Part shown: positions 21,936-33,540 of the stretch, one piece after another
Numbering within the stretch: the first letter of the stretch is position 1
Layout: each line of letters starts with the position of its first letter
Assembly (NCBI GenBank): GCA_026260175.1
Contig: JAKCWW010000676.1
Span: 19,124 to 83,123, forward strand
DNA from: Reticulitermes lucifugus
Taxonomy: Eukaryota; Arthropoda; Insecta; Blattodea; Rhinotermitidae
Direction: 5' to 3'
Length of the DNA stretch: 64,000 nt
Program-made: the position numbers and the translations under genes
The notes under the pieces: generated by a model
Told to the model about the DNA's origin: nothing
The model's database searches: none
Seen by the model: the letters and a program-made list of their open reading frames with translations, nothing else

Positions 21936-23982
21936 CTGTGGAAAATAAAATACAGTTACTTTTCATGGCCAAAAACAATGTATCGGTCATCAATATGAAT
22001 ATCCTCATTCATCTAGGATCGTTTAATTGCCGCGACACCAAATAAAATCAATAAATAAATTTATCAGTTAACTCGCCTGTTTGCAAATTATTATATTATA
22101 TTATATAAGCAGCCTTCTGCAACTTCCTTTTAGGCTCAAATATTCTCCTTCGCAAGCTCTACAATATAACAACACTATAATACCGCATAGACACAATTTA
22201 TAAAAGTGGGCCCACTCCAGTTTCCGTCATCACCACTTGGTTAGTTTTATATGGCAGAGGAAAGCCATTTTTTACACAAGATCTTTCAGCCTGAAAGTGA
22301 CTGTACCATCTCAGTATCACTATACACGATTCTCTGATACTCATAACCAATCCATTAATTTTTGCACGGTTAAAATGTCATCACTGATTAATTATTTGTT
22401 GAATTGTTTGCAAATTGGTGTAGCACAATGTGCGAGCGACTGGCAACTGTTTATCTGTTCTGTGTATCAGTAGCGAGACAGACAACATCTTTATAGCTAT
22501 TGGTCCCTGGAAGCACGCATTCAATTTGGAACCAATCAATCAGCAGCTTAATGAATGGCGCGAAATGCACTGTGCTACAGTAGCCATTTGTAAATAATTA
22601 AGTGTGATCAAGCGGCCATATCTTCTTTATTATGTGAGAACAATTTATGTATGTCAATCGTAACAATTCCGAAATAATGATATACAATTCTTAAACAGTG
22701 TGTTTTATTTATTTGGAATTTTAAAACGTGTCAGATAAGTTATGTTGTAATCTTAAAACTGAGAATCAGATCAACTCCTCCTTTATAATTCAGTATTGTA
22801 CGTTGTGGGAAACGCTGAGAACAAAATATAAAATTCTGACACCTTTAACACCAGATCATAACAATGGGCACAACAATCAATCAGCTGAACGCAGTACGAA
22901 GCTTCATAACACATCTCGACAAGAAGCAACTAATTCCATGTAGTATAGTCCTTGAGAAGCTTACAGTCCCTCAGCGAGTTAAAAGATTCTCTAACTTTTT
23001 CGTAACAGTGAGATTCATTACCATGTGCACAATTACCCACCACTCGAGAACGTCCTGGGTCAGTGGAATCCAGTCCACACACTTAGACTATAACCGATTT
23101 ATTTACGATTCATTTGAATAATCTCTTCCACTTACGCTCCTGTCTCCACGTTTTCTACTCTCTTCAAGATTTTCTTCTAAAATATTTATTAATTTCAGTC
23201 ACTAAAATGTTTGTCGTAGAATATAAATTATGATCTTCTTTATTCCGTAATTTTCCCCCAAAACTATCTTTCTTACCTTTATTCTCACACACTCTCAATC
23301 TGTATTATTTTTTTAGGGCGAAAGGTCATGTTCACACATAAAAGAAAATACCACATTATACATATTCTCTGCATTTAGTACATTTTATGCCGCCCTTCCG
23401 TGTTCTCGGCCGCCGTAGTGACATATTCCTACTGTCGTTATCTCAGCATCCTCTCAAATTTGGCACTTAATGTAACGAGAATGCAGATGTACATTTCCTG
23501 TTCCGCCTATCCGAGATATATCTCCACCTCCCTGTAATTTCATCAACATCGCGGCGGAAGCCTGAAATCAAGGTTCATTCACTTAATTTTCCTAACAAGA
23601 GTACTTAATGAATATTAATTATTACTTCCTCTTTCAATAATGTCCTCTTTGTCTCTTCCTTTCTCTGTCACTTCTGCATTTTTCTTTTATTTTATCCCTG
23701 TTGTCTCTAAATATCCTTCGTAGCTAGTTCTTGGTGAATCTTTGTTACAGGTTAAAGACCTACTTCAGATTTGGAAGTGTAAAATGATATGGTATTAGAA
23801 AAAAGAAGATAGGGTAAATCAATTATGGCAATACTATAGCTTAAATATACGTTACTGTATAGTTTGTCATAAAATTATTTCTCCTGTTTTCGACAATATT
23901 TGCCAATCATCCTCCTAGCCAATGGATCTCATTCCAGGCTAATGACGCTCGCAATTAACACAGTTTCCTAGAGCTGTTACTA
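21936..23982. other. Unassigned sequence
   Basis: AT-rich DNA with several 70-85-codon frames lacking motifs. No RNA genes seen. Confidence 0.4.
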
Positions 23983-24014
23983 AGTGTGTTAGTACCTGCC
24001 GGTACTAACACACT
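23983..24014. repeat. Perfect 14-bp hairpin with 4-base loop
   Basis: agtgtgttagtacc (23983-23996) is followed by loop tgcc and by its exact reverse complement (24001-24014). No T-run follows, so a terminator reading has no support. It may be the tip of a small fold-back repeat. Confidence 0.8.
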
Positions 24015-24380
24015 CGGTCCTTAAACTGTAGCTACTTGCTCGCACAACTGCGGTGCCCATTGCGCTCTGCTTCACTCTAGCTCAAAAGTTGGCCGTGGGA
24101 AAGGAAGAAAAGGCTAATAACGTGTTTTGTTCCATTCGCAAGGGATTAGAGAACCTGATGGGAAGGCCTCCTAGTACTGCAATGGCAGAACGATCGACCA
24201 CCGCGGAGGGTAGCAGAGAACAATGCTGACAATTATATTTATTGCACCGTGCATGCTTCTAACAAGCCTGTATCTAAGTAGGACACTTACCAGACACAAC
24301 AACTGCAGATATGTCTATAAGCAGAAGACATGAATCGTCCATAATTTCACGTTCTCTATTAAGCTAACTACGGTTCATAG
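24015..24380. other. Unassigned sequence
   Basis: Nothing identified. Confidence 0.4.
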
Positions 24381-24425
24381 GAATTCCAGTCCCTGAGTGG
24401 CTTGCAAAAGAGCTGATAGCCAACG
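24381..24425 (+). CDS. Candidate 45-nt microexon, plus strand
   Basis: A branch-like ctaac at 24364 lies some 12 bases before an acceptor 'cggttcatag', and the donor is CG|gtaagtc. The in-between frame is open: I-P-V-P-E-W-L-A-K-E-L-I-A-N, entered in phase 1 and left in phase 1, so the exon is symmetric. The pyrimidine tract is weak and I do not recognise the peptide. Confidence 0.18.
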
Positions 24426-24665
24426 GTAAGTCAGAGAACAATAACTGAGTTAGCAACAGCACACAAAGGTGAAAGAAACAACCAAGGAAACTTATAGCAA
24501 CACTCACACTACATAGAGTTTGTCGGAATTTAAATCGTTACTCAGCAAAATACGAGTATTCAAAGCAATTACGAGAAACTCTTTACAGAAAGTTTATTTT
24601 TTGTGGTGGAGTTCCAAAACTGTCAACATTTTAAAATAAAAACTGGAACACACAGTTTAGCTTAC

Positions 24666-24735
24666 CTTTACCAAAACTTGGTTCAGCCACCGGCAATTGA
24701 CTAGAATTATTGGCTTCGATCACAGACAGAACCAT
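24666..24735 (-). CDS. Candidate first coding exon, minus strand
   Basis: On the minus strand an ATG at 24735-24733 directly follows an in-frame TAA and opens a 23-codon frame. It ends at a donor, AAAG|gtaagc, at 24666, leaving one base over. The downstream candidate exon at 21935-21881 is open in the frame this would impose. The start context is poor and no promoter is seen, so I rate this low. Confidence 0.15.
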
Positions 24736-25054
24736 TTACCGATGGACGAAAGTGAAATACCAGCTGCATTATTATGTAGTTCCTAAACTGAGATAATATA
24801 GCAGTTAACAGTGATAGGCTTACCGCGCTTTGAACGTCACTGTGCAGAATAATTTTGATAGACTGAACCAGTATGTAGGTAACTATTGGGTTCATCAAAA
24901 TAAAGAGTATATTCTGTAGTAGGTTTACATTTATGATGACCTATAAATATCAAAATATGTGTACTCGACTTCTAATTAAATTATTTGTCTTTCCGCATTA
25001 CCCGCCTCCGTTAAAATACGAATCTCGAAATCGTAGTTCTCCGGTCAATTTCAA

Positions 25055-25235
25055 GCCTCAACTCTTTTAAACTCCACGGAGTAAAGTCCTCATTGAGGAG
25101 ATAATAGACGTTAGACATTAAAGCCAGCTGAATTTACACCCTCACATCATTCCTTCAAAATCAATATTAATATTCTCCTCCCATCTATGTCTAGATCTCC
25201 AAAATCGTTTCATTCCTTCAGGGTTTCGGCAGACG
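25055..25235 (-). pseudogene. LINE-D copy, minus strand, degenerate
   Basis: On the minus strand, 'ggagatctagacatagatgg' gives R-S-R-H-R-W, followed by E-E-N-I-N-I-D-F-E. These match G-R-P-R[11 protein letters not shown]. It ends with the family tail 'ctttactccgtggagtt'. Truncated and broken. Confidence 0.55.
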
Positions 25236-25294
25236 TTTTCTGCTGATTTCTTACCTTTCCTAAGTTTGCTACATATTGTGCGCTCGCTTAATCA

Positions 25295-25350
25295 TCATGC
25301 CTTGAAGGCATATGGCGGAGTGGAGATATAGCTCCTTGCCTTCTTCATCC
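25295..25350 (-). repeat. SINE B distal-end fragment
   Basis: 'catgccttgaaggcatatg' followed by 'gagtggagatatagctcc' matches the distal end of the full SINE B copies (for example 44883 and 58438). The rest of the element is missing. Confidence 0.5.
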
Positions 25351-25398
25351 CCGCGCTGTTCTAAGATTGCTATGACAAATTTCGGAATAATCAATCCG

Positions 25399-25784
25399 TT
25401 GTGTATATAATCGACTATTTCAATCTTTATCAGAGCAAACACAACACTTCTCACATGCATTGATCCAGTATATCTTCTACGAAAGAGAGATCTCTTTCAC
25501 CTAGTGTTTCAATAATTATACTTGGACAATTTTAACTATTAAAACGTGTGCAAATACGTATTATTCCTTGTAGGAAATAATAAGAAATTACATGGTTTCA
25601 TATATTTTAACTGTAAAGGGGAGGCCTCCTGCTCAACATGTTTTTCATTTTATGATCTTTTTTTTACTTGTACCTGATTAGGCCGGCGTATGCGGCCGAA
25701 ACATGTAGAGAGGACGCACAGTGCATATGAGAAGTGTTGTGTTTGCACTGACAAAGACTGAAATAGTATTTACTATGACACAAA
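25399..25784. repeat. Fold-back element with a hammerhead-like motif in one arm
   Basis: Bases 25412-25458 and 25712-25768 are inverted copies: 'gcaaacacaacacttctcac' on the left against 'gagaagtgttgtgtttgc' on the right. The inner part of the right arm side carries CTGATTA (25674-25680), GGCCG...CGGCC (25681-25697), GAAA (25698-25701) and CATGTA. There is no extra base between core and stem II here, but the core has T in place of G at the second-last position (CTGATTA). The centre is AT-rich and non-coding. Confidence 0.55.
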
Positions 25785-27535
25785 TGTACATCTCTTGAAA
25801 AAATGCACTCAGCTGGATGTTACGCTTTTTGGTGTTAGAGGTGTTCGACATCCGAAACTAAGTTCCAAACAGTTGGTTCAAATGCGAGTAGAAGTATATT
25901 ATATTTCAGGCCTTAGGCTTCCGCTTTCTTACACCAGAAACCATCCTTAATTTCTTCAGTCGCATTAGTGTTAATACGTCAGTAGTTTAGACGACGTGAA
26001 TTTGCGTCAGACATAGCCAGTTTGCTACTTAACATCAGCAGGAAGATGTTTAGCAAAAGCTGCGAGCAATTTTGGTCAGCCGCTGTAACGATCTATCTTT
26101 TTCTAATAGAATAAGTTCTTAGTCACCACGGAAGTCTTAATTACTAATATTATATTCGAATTACATTATTTTAAGATAGTTATCACGCCACAGAGCAGAC
26201 AGACAGGCAATAAGATAAAACTAAAGTATTAACACTTTTGCTCTTCCTTTCAGAGGTGTTACAAAGCTTCGGGCGTATTGTTCTGCATAATGAGAAAGAG
26301 AGCACATAGTAAACGCATTAAACGAGCGAGAGCGTCTGCATTAAGCTGTGTTATTGCGATTTTACGTCTTAATATGTATCAAGGGAATGTTACGAAACCA
26401 GAATCAGAACAGCCTTATAATACAACGGCAAGCAAATGCTCGTTTAAAAACGTTTACAAATATACGTGTCTGGGAAGAAAAATAACAAAAGTCACATTCA
26501 TGACTAAATTAGTAGAAGAATGGATTGCTAAACTGTCAACGGTCCTTTTGTTTTAAAAAACGCCACATCCTTGCCTTAACTCACTAAGACTTTGTTTCAG
26601 CTCGTACTCAACAGTTATTGTGTGCTTTTGCTCCCAATATGCTATCTCTGTTCTGCACAGATATTGCAGAACCAGGCATAACCATGGTGACGAAATAAAT
26701 AATAAATATTGCATGTCACACCGAAACACGGTATTGGTTCATCTTTAATGTAAGTTTTAGGAATTCTTTTTTGTATCGGACACAAATGTTTTTGTGGAAA
26801 TCGTCAATATAAATAATAATTATGTCGCGTTTCCTATACGTTTGTGAATATAATCTCTTACTTTGGAGCAGTATTACAGATTTTGATATTCTGTAAAAAA
26901 AATAACCGAGAGAAAATATTTGTACTTCACACTTAACTTATTACATAATGAAAACCTGCATGATTTATGTAAGTGAAGGAGTGAAGCAATGTATACGTTA
27001 ATGAGTGAATGAAAATAAGTCCCGGACTGCATGTGTAGTATAAGACAATGGTAGGAACTCGCCGACAGGCAATTAAAATAAAAAAACTGAGACAACTAAA
27101 AAGCTGAAACAAATTTAGTACAAAGTATCTGCTAAGGTACGAGCCTAAAGGGACCTCTCTCTTATCACAGAATCCGACGACAATTTGTAACATCAAAGAC
27201 AGGGTTTAAAAAGCACACCTAGCAAATCCAAAATTTTTGGACAATTACTCCAAAACACGGAAGAGTTATAATTGGACAATTCGTAACAAGGACACACACA
27301 TATGTGCACAGTGTTCAAAGCCTATTACAGTGATATCTGGGACAAGGCATAACACCATGGAGGTGTCTGAGGGTCGTGGTGGTAAAGACCCACGAATGCT
27401 AGACCCTAAAGAAAGATGATGTGTTCGGCTGTAGCACTAGACGCCTTAACTGCCGGCTCAGAGACGCGGAGTGGACGTTGAGAGATCACAGTCCCTGGTA
27501 TAGTGGAACACAGACTGACGTATAGCAGCCCTTCA
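25785..27535. other. Unassigned AT-rich sequence
   Basis: A 92-codon plus frame at 26278-26556 and overlapping minus frames near 27 kb have no motif. No RNA or repeat boundary is recognised. Confidence 0.4.
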
Positions 27536-27829
27536 CATAGATCAGTTTTCTTCAATGGCTTGACAGCCCCTTGGGGGCCTAGGCCGCCTCATTTTTTTCG
27601 AGGCTTCGCGATCACACACTTTTTAGACACACCACACTCGGTAGGACTCCTCTGGANNNNNNNNNNNNNNNNNNNNNNNNNNNNNNNNNNNNNNNNNNNN
27701 NNNNNNCAACACTCACAAGAGACAGACATCTATGCCCTAGGCGGGATTCGAACCCACAATCTCAGTAAGTCAGCGGCCGTAGACCCACAACTTAGACCGC
27801 GCGGCCACTGGGATCGGCCATAGATCAGT
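27536..27829 (-). repeat. SINE A, full-length, minus strand, interrupted by an N run
   Basis: The 11-mer catagatcagt flanks it at 27536-27546 and 27819-27829. Read on the minus strand, the tRNA-like head begins 'gatcccagtggccgcgcgg' and has a canonical B box GGTTCGAATCC. The 3' part contains 'gaggagtcctaccgagtgtg' and 'ggcctaggccccc'. Bases 27657-27706 are N. This head is closer to a tRNA than that of the 19.3-kb copy. Confidence 0.85.
27657..27706. other. N run of 50 bases
   Basis: Undetermined bases inside the SINE A body. The second N run of the window (56577-56626) is also 50 long and also inside a SINE A. Confidence 0.99.
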
Positions 27830-27986
27830 ACTTTCTGTAATTCGTGTATCACAATTCATCCCGTTAGCAAGAAACGGTTGTATTTTAAGCATACTAAAAT
27901 CATTACCGATACATAAAATAAGATTAAGCAATTCTTTTGCTAAAGACTATGCTGTAAAGAAGTACGGAGGCACAGCCATAATTTTA

Positions 27987-28286
27987 CGTTACATCGGTGT
28001 TTCCCATCCTTTTTCCCATATAGGAATGCCTAAAATATTTTTTTAAGTATATCGAACCCCGGACCTTTCAGCCCGTAGCGAGTCGCTATACCGACTCCGT
28101 TGTCCCGGCCCATGCATGGAGATTACTCCAGTGCTGCTAATTGCTGGACAAAAATTCCCGCGATATTTAGAGTGTTATTTGGAATTTTTTGTTGTATTTA
28201 GTCTTTTCATATATTTATTCCACGATTTCTTGCGGAACACCTAATGATGTTCTACGGAAACCTGGTTAGGAAACACTGCGTTAGCT
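27987..28286. mobile_element. hAT-like MITE with an embedded SINE B tail
   Basis: Terminal inverted repeats: cggtgtttcccatcc (27995-28009) and, inverted, ggttaggaaacactg (28264-28278). The flanking 8-mers are cgttacat and cgttagct, 6 of 8 identical, consistent with an aged 8-bp hAT target duplication. No transposase frame exists in its 284 bp. Inside, 28052-28125 is a tRNA-like SINE B end, so the MITE was itself a target. Confidence 0.6.
28052..28125 (-). repeat. SINE B head fragment (tRNA-like)
   Basis: On the minus strand: 'gtcggtatagcgactcgc', 'gggctgaaaggtccgggg', then 'gttcga', i.e. A- and B-box-like elements of a tRNA-derived head. It matches the head end of the copies at 57640, 58438 and 60760. 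Confidence 0.55.
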
Positions 28287-28964
28287 GAAGGCGAGTACTA
28301 TTCATGTTCATGTCTGTTCCTATTTTGTAGGGAACTACAGGTTCTGTTCTGCTCTGTTCTGAATGTGGTAGAGAAAAGGAAACTCCCAACACATGCCAGG
28401 AAATGAAACAAACCCTTCCAACTCGTAATTTCACACTTTACTAACTGAAAAATCACAGATATGTTCTACACACACAAACAAAACATATTTTTAGTCTACC
28501 AGTACAGTCATGTTTCTCTGACTTCTCTAGTTTTGTACTGCTTACGGCCAAGTTCTGTGCCTTCCATTCGCGCGACCTTTCTTCCTCCGCAACTGGTGCA
28601 GACCAAACACTGGCCGGACGACAATCACCGCTGTCTCGTTCAGTTCTCATTGTTCTTTTGTTTGTTGTCAGCAGTGTACTGACCAGTTTCTCAGGCGAAG
28701 GCCAACTGCGTTCAGGTGACGTCATTAGAGATCTCTTTTTCTTTGTCAATAACTTTATTTTGAAATGTAAGATATCGGCAGACATACTAAACTGACGTGA
28801 CAGAAATCCAAGTTTTAAATAAGAAGGCGAATATTCTTCGTAAATACCTGTGGTAAAATAAACGCGGAATAATGGGAGTACATAAAGGTTTACAAAGTCA
28901 ATTCGGTTCATCAACTTTCAGGAAAAATGTTGTTGCTAGACGTTCTTTACGAAGTAAAAAAAAA
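28287..28964. other. Unassigned sequence with a 153-codon orphan frame
   Basis: The minus frame 28453-28914 (153 codons) ends in C-F-V-C-V-C-R-T-Y-L and is rich in S, E and R in its middle. I see no domain, splice site or promoter supporting it. Probably chance. Confidence 0.35.
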
Positions 28965-29065
28965 ACTGCCTATGTGTAGGAAACCACGTCCACCCGTCCG
29001 TCCGTCAGTGACCTGTATCAGTGACTAAACCGTTTGTCGGATTTTCATAAAATTCGATCTGCAGT
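28965..29065 (-). repeat. Family J motif
   Basis: 'ccacccgtccgtccgtcag' ... 'ggattttcataaaattcg' is the opposite-strand form of the pattern at 15775. Confidence 0.4.
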
Positions 29066-31604
29066 TCTTTATAAAACTTTGTTGTGCAAGCGTGAGTTTC
29101 GTTATTATCAGATTAGTGACAGTCATACTTTATTTACGGACGTAAATACATTTATAACCATACTTTCCATATTTATTGACAGATATGTGTGAAATTTAGC
29201 GCAGAATATTTTCACAAGACGCTGTTCCGCAAGTATGAGTTTCCCAAAAACTGGTGCACTCAAAGCCATAATTTATTCCTGAAAGTACACGAAATTTGCT
29301 ATTACTTTCTACACTTTCATCCGATCTGGAAAGCCATCAGTACAGGATAAGCCTACAAGTCTTTACTTAATGGCCGTGAGTTTCATAAGCATCGGCGCAG
29401 GGCACGCGGTTATTTTCTGAGGGGCGTAAGTGAAATTACATTTACGCGTGTACTACGAAACTCAACAACATTTTACAAGCAAATAATTCTTTGGCAAAGT
29501 CTGTGTACGAAATCTCAGACCACACACTTTGCAATTTTGTTCTGAGAAACAACTGAAAACTCTCTGCGAAAAATTCAGTCTTCTCTGCTTTAAAATCAGA
29601 TTACATACACGAATAACATTGCCCATTAAAAGGTTAAGGGTATAACAATAAGATACTCTGCTTTGCTTAATACACATGGCCAAAAAAAAGCTGTTCGGAA
29701 TCGACAGTATTAGCAATCTTGCCAAGTTGTACTGGGAGAGTGATCTGAATAATGCTCATCCATCTAGAATATATTACCACAGCATTACAAGTCATATTGG
29801 CTTTCAGTTGGTACTTTCGAAGTTATATTTAATCCAATCGTGTAATACATTACAAGTGTGGTTAGTCGCAGCGAATCCTTACACGTTTTAAAACGCGCGG
29901 AGCATGAGGTCTTTTCAAATCACTCATATCTGGATCCCCCTGTATCTCTTGTTTCAGCCCGTGGTGACAGGGGGCTGATATGGAATAACAGGCTTGTTAC
30001 ATTTTTTGTCTAATGACTAGCACTAAGAGGAAAGAAACACAGACTTTAAAGAAAACACGAAGTGAGCTGATTAATACACACCTAATGTATCAAGTCAAAA
30101 GTTATATCTTAAAAAGAGTTAAGCATAGTTGACTGACATTCTGGCTTATAGATTCTGTGTCATAACGTTTTAAAAACTTTCAACTAATCACCGTCTAATA
30201 AGAAATTCTTCTTCTATTATCCTGCTGTCTAATCTTACTCCTTAAATGTGGCTCATTTTTGCTCATGCTTTTACCGTCCTTACAAATGCCAATTCAGCCA
30301 AAGTTATTTCTGCGTGTTTCTTCTTTTATGCGTTAGTCTATCAGTAACACTGGAAACATGCAGGCCTATTGCCATAACTGTAATACTTGTTAAAGATTCG
30401 ACGACGAACATCACGTCCTAACAGTTATATATAACCTAACCTCCTGCACACCTGATATTCAATGTTCAGTCCCATGCGGTGGATAAGATGGATTAGGAAT
30501 TATTAGCAGATACATTAGGAGCACTGAAAGTCATTACCCGTTAAGTTAAAATGTATAGGACTAAGGTGGCTTAGTTGAGGTACTGGCTAGTAGTCAGTAG
30601 GTGTCATGAGGTCTTCTTCACTGATATAGACATGCATTCAAACACAGCGACTTGCAAAGGTAAATTATATCTATATCTATGGTAGTAAATCACTTTCACT
30701 CTCGGTCAAATTGTTCTTGCGACGGTTCACAAACACATGAAGTGGTTCCCATACAGTCGACAAAGTGAACAGAATTCACATGTACAAAATTACGCAACAC
30801 TAAATTTATCAGTTGTAAATTACTCTATCGGAATAACGGATAGGTATCTAATTAATGAAGCGTTAATATACGTCAACGCCCTAATGACTCTTCTTGTTGT
30901 TAGCTCAGCTTACAATTTACTGAATGTAAATGTTACAATTACAAGCGGAGTGTCGCGAAGAGAATCGACTCTCTTCAAAACCAAATTTATGTGTAAAGTC
31001 GTGTTACCACTCCAAGTTAAGCGTTGCTTGGGGGAAGACGACGCGCATCAAGTAGCCTATCTTTAAAATAATGAGTTCTGCTCGGTCAATCAAGAAAGAG
31101 TGAGACATATCAAACTTCTTGACGAAATAAACAATTCTTGTATGCATAACCTCCTTCCTATTGTCTGTCAGAAAGCGAATACGGGAGTGCGTGTAACGGT
31201 CCATTTCCAGTCGAGGGGCGTACGAACAAAACACGTTCACCAATTTCGGCTGTCGGATTTAATTTCGAAGAACTGAAGTGTGAATTTTAAAACTGCTCTC
31301 TTTCTCGGGGGTAGCAATTTAAATGCTGACTGTGACATGAAAGAGGAGGAGACACATAACAGCGGTCCTACTTCTGCTATAACCTTATGCTGATCATATG
31401 TGTAGCTACTCAGAAGACCCAAGCCACAGACAAAAGGAGGAGGGTCTTGACGATATGTCAGGAAAGCAATTAACAGGACTTGCTAAGGTACATAAAACCA
31501 GACAGCAAGCGAATACTCGTAATTGATTAAATCATAAGGATTTCCAAAAGTGTTGGCTGCAATTTTCCAAATTGAATTGCCTTGATATTAATAAATTGTT
31601 AATA
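29066..31604. other. Unassigned sequence
   Basis: No gene is recognised. Frames of 70-109 codons (for example plus 30737-31066) lack motifs. No RNA gene seen. Confidence 0.4.
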
Positions 31605-31635
31605 ATAATGTATTATTATTATTAATATTAATATC
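31605..31635. repeat. AAT/ATT low-complexity run
   Basis: Alternating 'aataataatg' and 'tattattattattaatatt' form a short self-complementary AT run. Confidence 0.8.
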
Positions 31636-31774
31636 GAATATAAGGTCCGAAAACAGAACGGGATGATTGTACCTCAACGCCGCGTAATATTCCAGACGAG
31701 CGATTATTTCATTTAAAACGCAGAGGAATCTAGAAATAAAGCAGAGAATGATTCGTTAGGTAGAACATTTAGCA

Positions 31775-31926
31775 CACATGGGGAAGATGCAAAATTAATA
31801 AAAAATTTCCACCAAAACATTTGTGGACATGGTAAAGAACTTTCGGGTTCCGTAAATTATTGAGAATTTCTCCAGTAGCTGAGAAATTTTTTGCTTTTCA
31901 AGAAGGATCTGCTCCACGGAGTTATT
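31775..31926 (+). pseudogene. LINE-D tail copy
   Basis: 'gacatggtaaagaactttcg' and 'gggttccgtaaattattgag' match the terminal V-N-x-x-N-F-R-V-P stretch of the family. They are followed by the tail 'gaaggatctgctccacggag'. Only the last few codons plus the non-coding end survive. Confidence 0.6.
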
Positions 31927-33394
31927 TACTGCTCCCTTCTGTCGTTACAATATTTCTCCTTCTCTCCAATATTTTTCTATTTTCCCCTTCTATTCCTTAA
32001 TGTTGCTCTGTATCAACGTACGTAACCTTCCACAACGAAAGCAATGTTGAATGACAGGTATATCACTGAGGTAGCCAGGCTTAACATGTACCCCTTTCGA
32101 AATCCCCAGCTCTATCTGAGAAAAATAAGGAGAAGTTAATGCCATGTTAAAAGACGATAATAAAAGTCAAAGATAAAAAAGTACTGTATTTGGATTTAAA
32201 TATAAACGTGGAGTTCCATTACACGTGTTAATGAGCAGTGTGTTACAACGTTGTGCCAACGGCTGTGCAGTATATGTTATTTCACGTTGTTATTTATTGC
32301 TACTTGTCCCGGAGACACGATTTTACGATCAGATGCCAATACGTTATATTCGCTTTCCTGTTATTGTCAAATCAAAACAGAAGGGGTTGGATAGGACTTG
32401 GCAGGTAAATGTACACTGTGCCCAGCTGTCGCCTCGCCAAGTGGCCCAGTTGGCCCTCCTTACATCACATCAAGTTGGACCACCCTGCAAACTAGAACTC
32501 GTTATCTGGGCTCTAGCAGTAGTAACGCTAGACGATATTATTTCGCTTACTTTGCTTCGAACACGTGTTAAACGGTCAGCGATCCCTTTGAAATTGAAAA
32601 TAGAAGATTTCGAATTTTTTACGTGTGTAGTGCGGTTGAGCACTGTGTATGTGTAACGTAATAGCGTGGGCAACGGGTTTTGCAACCTACTTAGCTATAT
32701 TGTGATTAAAATCAAGATCATGCCATAGTAAGGAATTGGAAGTATAGAGGGTCGCGTTTCAATGTTCGAACTGAGTATTCAATGGTGTTGTTATCGTTTA
32801 GCTAGTCATTTGTTTCAAAGCCCAGCTTGGCTCCCAGATCAATCACTTGTCTACAGGAGGTCCACTCTCTGCTTTGGAAACCCCCTCCTCCCCACCCACC
32901 CCCCGAAGAAAAATAACACAGGTACTCCGTATGTGGAACTGTAGTTGATGAGCTTCATAACCGACGTTTTATCGGAAATTAGCTACGTACTCGTCTTAAA
33001 TAAAAAATAACGTAGCACTTTAACCTCTTTGATACATGAACAAGACACAAGCACTGAAACAGTGATGGTCTTGGCGCTTATAAAATCTAATTTTCAAAGG
33101 TTAGCAAATGTTCTCGTACAATAACAACTGACGGGCTTCCACTTATTTTCACGTACTTGCAAGTATCTCTCAAGAATAATTCTTATATTTCAATAAGACA
33201 CAGTTAGTATAACATGTTCATTTAGGCGCCAATTAATTACGTATTTAGACACCTTTATACACAGGCTGGAGTAAACCCCATTTAGTTGTGTTATTGAGAA
33301 ATAAGTAACCTTCTTGTAAAGTTAAGTTTCTAAGGCAAACTTCTCCTTCTGCACGCCACGAAGACACACAAGTTGAATAGATTTATACCTCTGC
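31927..33394. other. Unassigned sequence with a 143-codon orphan frame
   Basis: The plus frame 32225-32656 has 143 codons and a GC content above its flanks, but shows no motif that I know. The rest is unremarkable. Confidence 0.35.
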
Positions 33395-33540
33395 TCACCT
33401 TAACCTCTGAGCTAGATGGAGATGTGTTGTTAGCTTCACGCTACGGCCGCTTTACCCTAGGGGGGAGTTCCCAGAGTGGATCTCAACGCTTTAGATGAAA
33501 GAAAAATCCCTTGATTCTGCTGGGAATCGAACACCGAAAA
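33395..33540 (-). repeat. SINE B copy, diverged
   Basis: 'cttaacctctgagctagatg', then 'acggccgctttaccctag' and 'gctgggaatcgaacaccg' appear in the order of the family consensus. The central part is partly deleted. Confidence 0.65.

Noticed and set aside
23983-24014. Rho-independent terminator
   Set aside because: There is a hairpin but no T run, and the context is eukaryotic non-coding DNA.
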